Shown: positions 35,956 to 36,454 of the stretch, in pieces
Numbering within the stretch: position 1 is the stretch's first letter
Layout: each line of letters begins with the position of its first letter
Notes under the pieces: model-generated
The model's input: the letters and a program-made list of their open reading frames with translations, nothing else
The model's database searches: none
Told to the model about the DNA's origin: nothing
Made by a program: the position numbers and the translations under genes
Assembly: GCA_002171575.2 (NCBI GenBank)
Contig: NHEI02000031.1
Coordinates: 33,092 to 69,545 of the forward strand
Length of the DNA stretch: 36,454 nucleotides
Direction: 5' to 3'
Origin: Flavobacteriaceae bacterium TMED81
Lineage (GTDB): Bacteria; Bacteroidota; Bacteroidia; Flavobacteriales; Flavobacteriaceae

Positions 35956-36454
35956 ACATTTACTTTCCTCCAATATTCGCTGTGCTTGTTGGCAGTTTAG
36001 TCGTATTTTTTTGGCAACCAAGAGAGCTTCGATCGATCAAATTATTGTTGGCGTTTAGCGGTGCTTTCTTACTTGGTACGACCCTAACCTCTTTGCTGCC
36101 ATCGGTATTTGCCAACGGCAAAGAGCATATCAGCTATTGGATTCTCGCTGGGATTATCATCCAAATTGTGTTGGAGCAATTGTCTAAAGGTGCCGAGCAT
36201 GGTCATATCCATACAAGCGAAAAGAGAATTCCGATGACACTTGTGACTGGGCTTTATTTACACGCTTTTATTGAAGGATTCCCCATACATAAACACAATG
36301 ATCTGTTATGGGCAATTGTCATTCACAAGCTTCCGATAGCGATGTTGCTCACCCTAGCAATATGGCAGACAAATTTTAACTTTTCGAAAAAAGTGATTAT
36401 TCTCATTGGATTTGCAATCATGACCCCCTTGGGAAGTTATCTCAATATCTACAC
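35952..36454 (+). CDS. ZIP family metal transporter (partial, cut by window end)
   Basis: An open frame with no stop before the window end: 167 codons and two bases. The product starts MNIYFPPIFAVLVGSLVVFFW and has about six hydrophobic segments. A His-rich cytoplasmic loop (GAEHGHIHTSEKR) lies between TM3 and TM4; TM4 carries LHAFIEG and TM5 IHKLPIAM, the paired His/Glu metal-site motifs of ZIP transporters, which import zinc, iron or manganese. The two membrane motifs are slightly divergent from HNxxEG and HExPxE, so specificity is open. It overlaps the methyltransferase gene by 4 bases; I know this pair from other flavobacteria. Confidence 0.85.
   Translation, partial: MNIYFPPIFAVLVGSLVVFFWQPRELRSIKLLLAFSGAFLLGTTLTSLLPSVFANGKEHISYWILAGIIIQIVLEQLSKGAEHGHIHTSEKRIPMTLVTGLYLHAFIEGFPIHKHNDLLWAIVIHKLPIAMLLTLAIWQTNFNFSKKVIILIGFAIMTPLGSYLNIY

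Overview
The window looks like a compact stretch of a Bacteroidota chromosome, most likely Flavobacteriia. Four things support this. (1) There is a type IX secretion (T9SS) cargo protein with a C-terminal sorting domain at 30446-33856, and a DUF4835/PorD-like protein at 14037-14915. (2) Several gene starts are preceded by the Bacteroidota promoter form TTG-N17-19-TAnnTTTG, with no clear Shine-Dalgarno sequence. (3) Gene neighbourhoods match those I know from flavobacteria: aroQ/xerD; bamD-rpoZ-coaBC-DUF4835-recN-fabI; dnaA-PTP-RsmI-like; dapF-mltG. (4) The RNA polymerase omega and YbbR proteins are of the flavobacterial type. I cannot name a genus.

Layout. 66-2102: an exported GIN-domain protein facing an MFS permease. 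2180-3910: an operon of an alpha/beta hydrolase and two methionine-R-sulfoxide reductases, one exported and one cytoplasmic. 3975-6270: lpdA and a short-chain dehydrogenase. 6267-7632: aroQ and xerD, divergent. 7629-17262 (minus): a ten-gene run, bamD-rpoZ-coaBC-DUF4835-recN-fabI-ybbR-coaE-histidine kinase-response regulator, mixing envelope assembly, CoA and fatty-acid synthesis, DNA repair and an envelope-type two-component system. 17301-18681 (minus): a DUF6913-like gene and dapA. 18775-22110 (minus): a GNAT gene, prmC and ligA. 22144-23593: ribD and a thioesterase, convergent. 23786-26392: dnaA, a low-molecular-weight phosphatase and an RsmI-like methyltransferase. 26382-28226 (minus): dapF and mltG. 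28308-33856: a DegQ/HtrA protease, trmD and the large T9SS cargo. 33949-35097 (minus): an RlmL-type methyltransferase. 35212-36454: a class I methyltransferase and a ZIP metal transporter cut by the window edge.

Almost all genes are core housekeeping genes. CoA synthesis is represented by coaBC and coaE, lysine/peptidoglycan precursor synthesis by dapA and dapF, and envelope work by bamD, ybbR, mltG, degQ and the two-component pair. I see no tRNA or rRNA gene, CRISPR array, insertion sequence or prophage. No stretch longer than 300 bases lacks a gene; the longest gap is the AT-rich 192-base region before dnaA.

I did not find a convincing new multi-gene system. The most interesting signals are non-coding or architectural: a pair of related, oppositely oriented hairpins at 35122-35185 that look like a REP/BIME-type element; several promoters whose -7 element sits only 3-4 bases from the start codon (leaderless mRNAs); repeated ATG(A/C)ATAA stop/start overlaps; 3' overlaps at five of the six convergent gene pairs; and a direct repeat upstream of dnaA.
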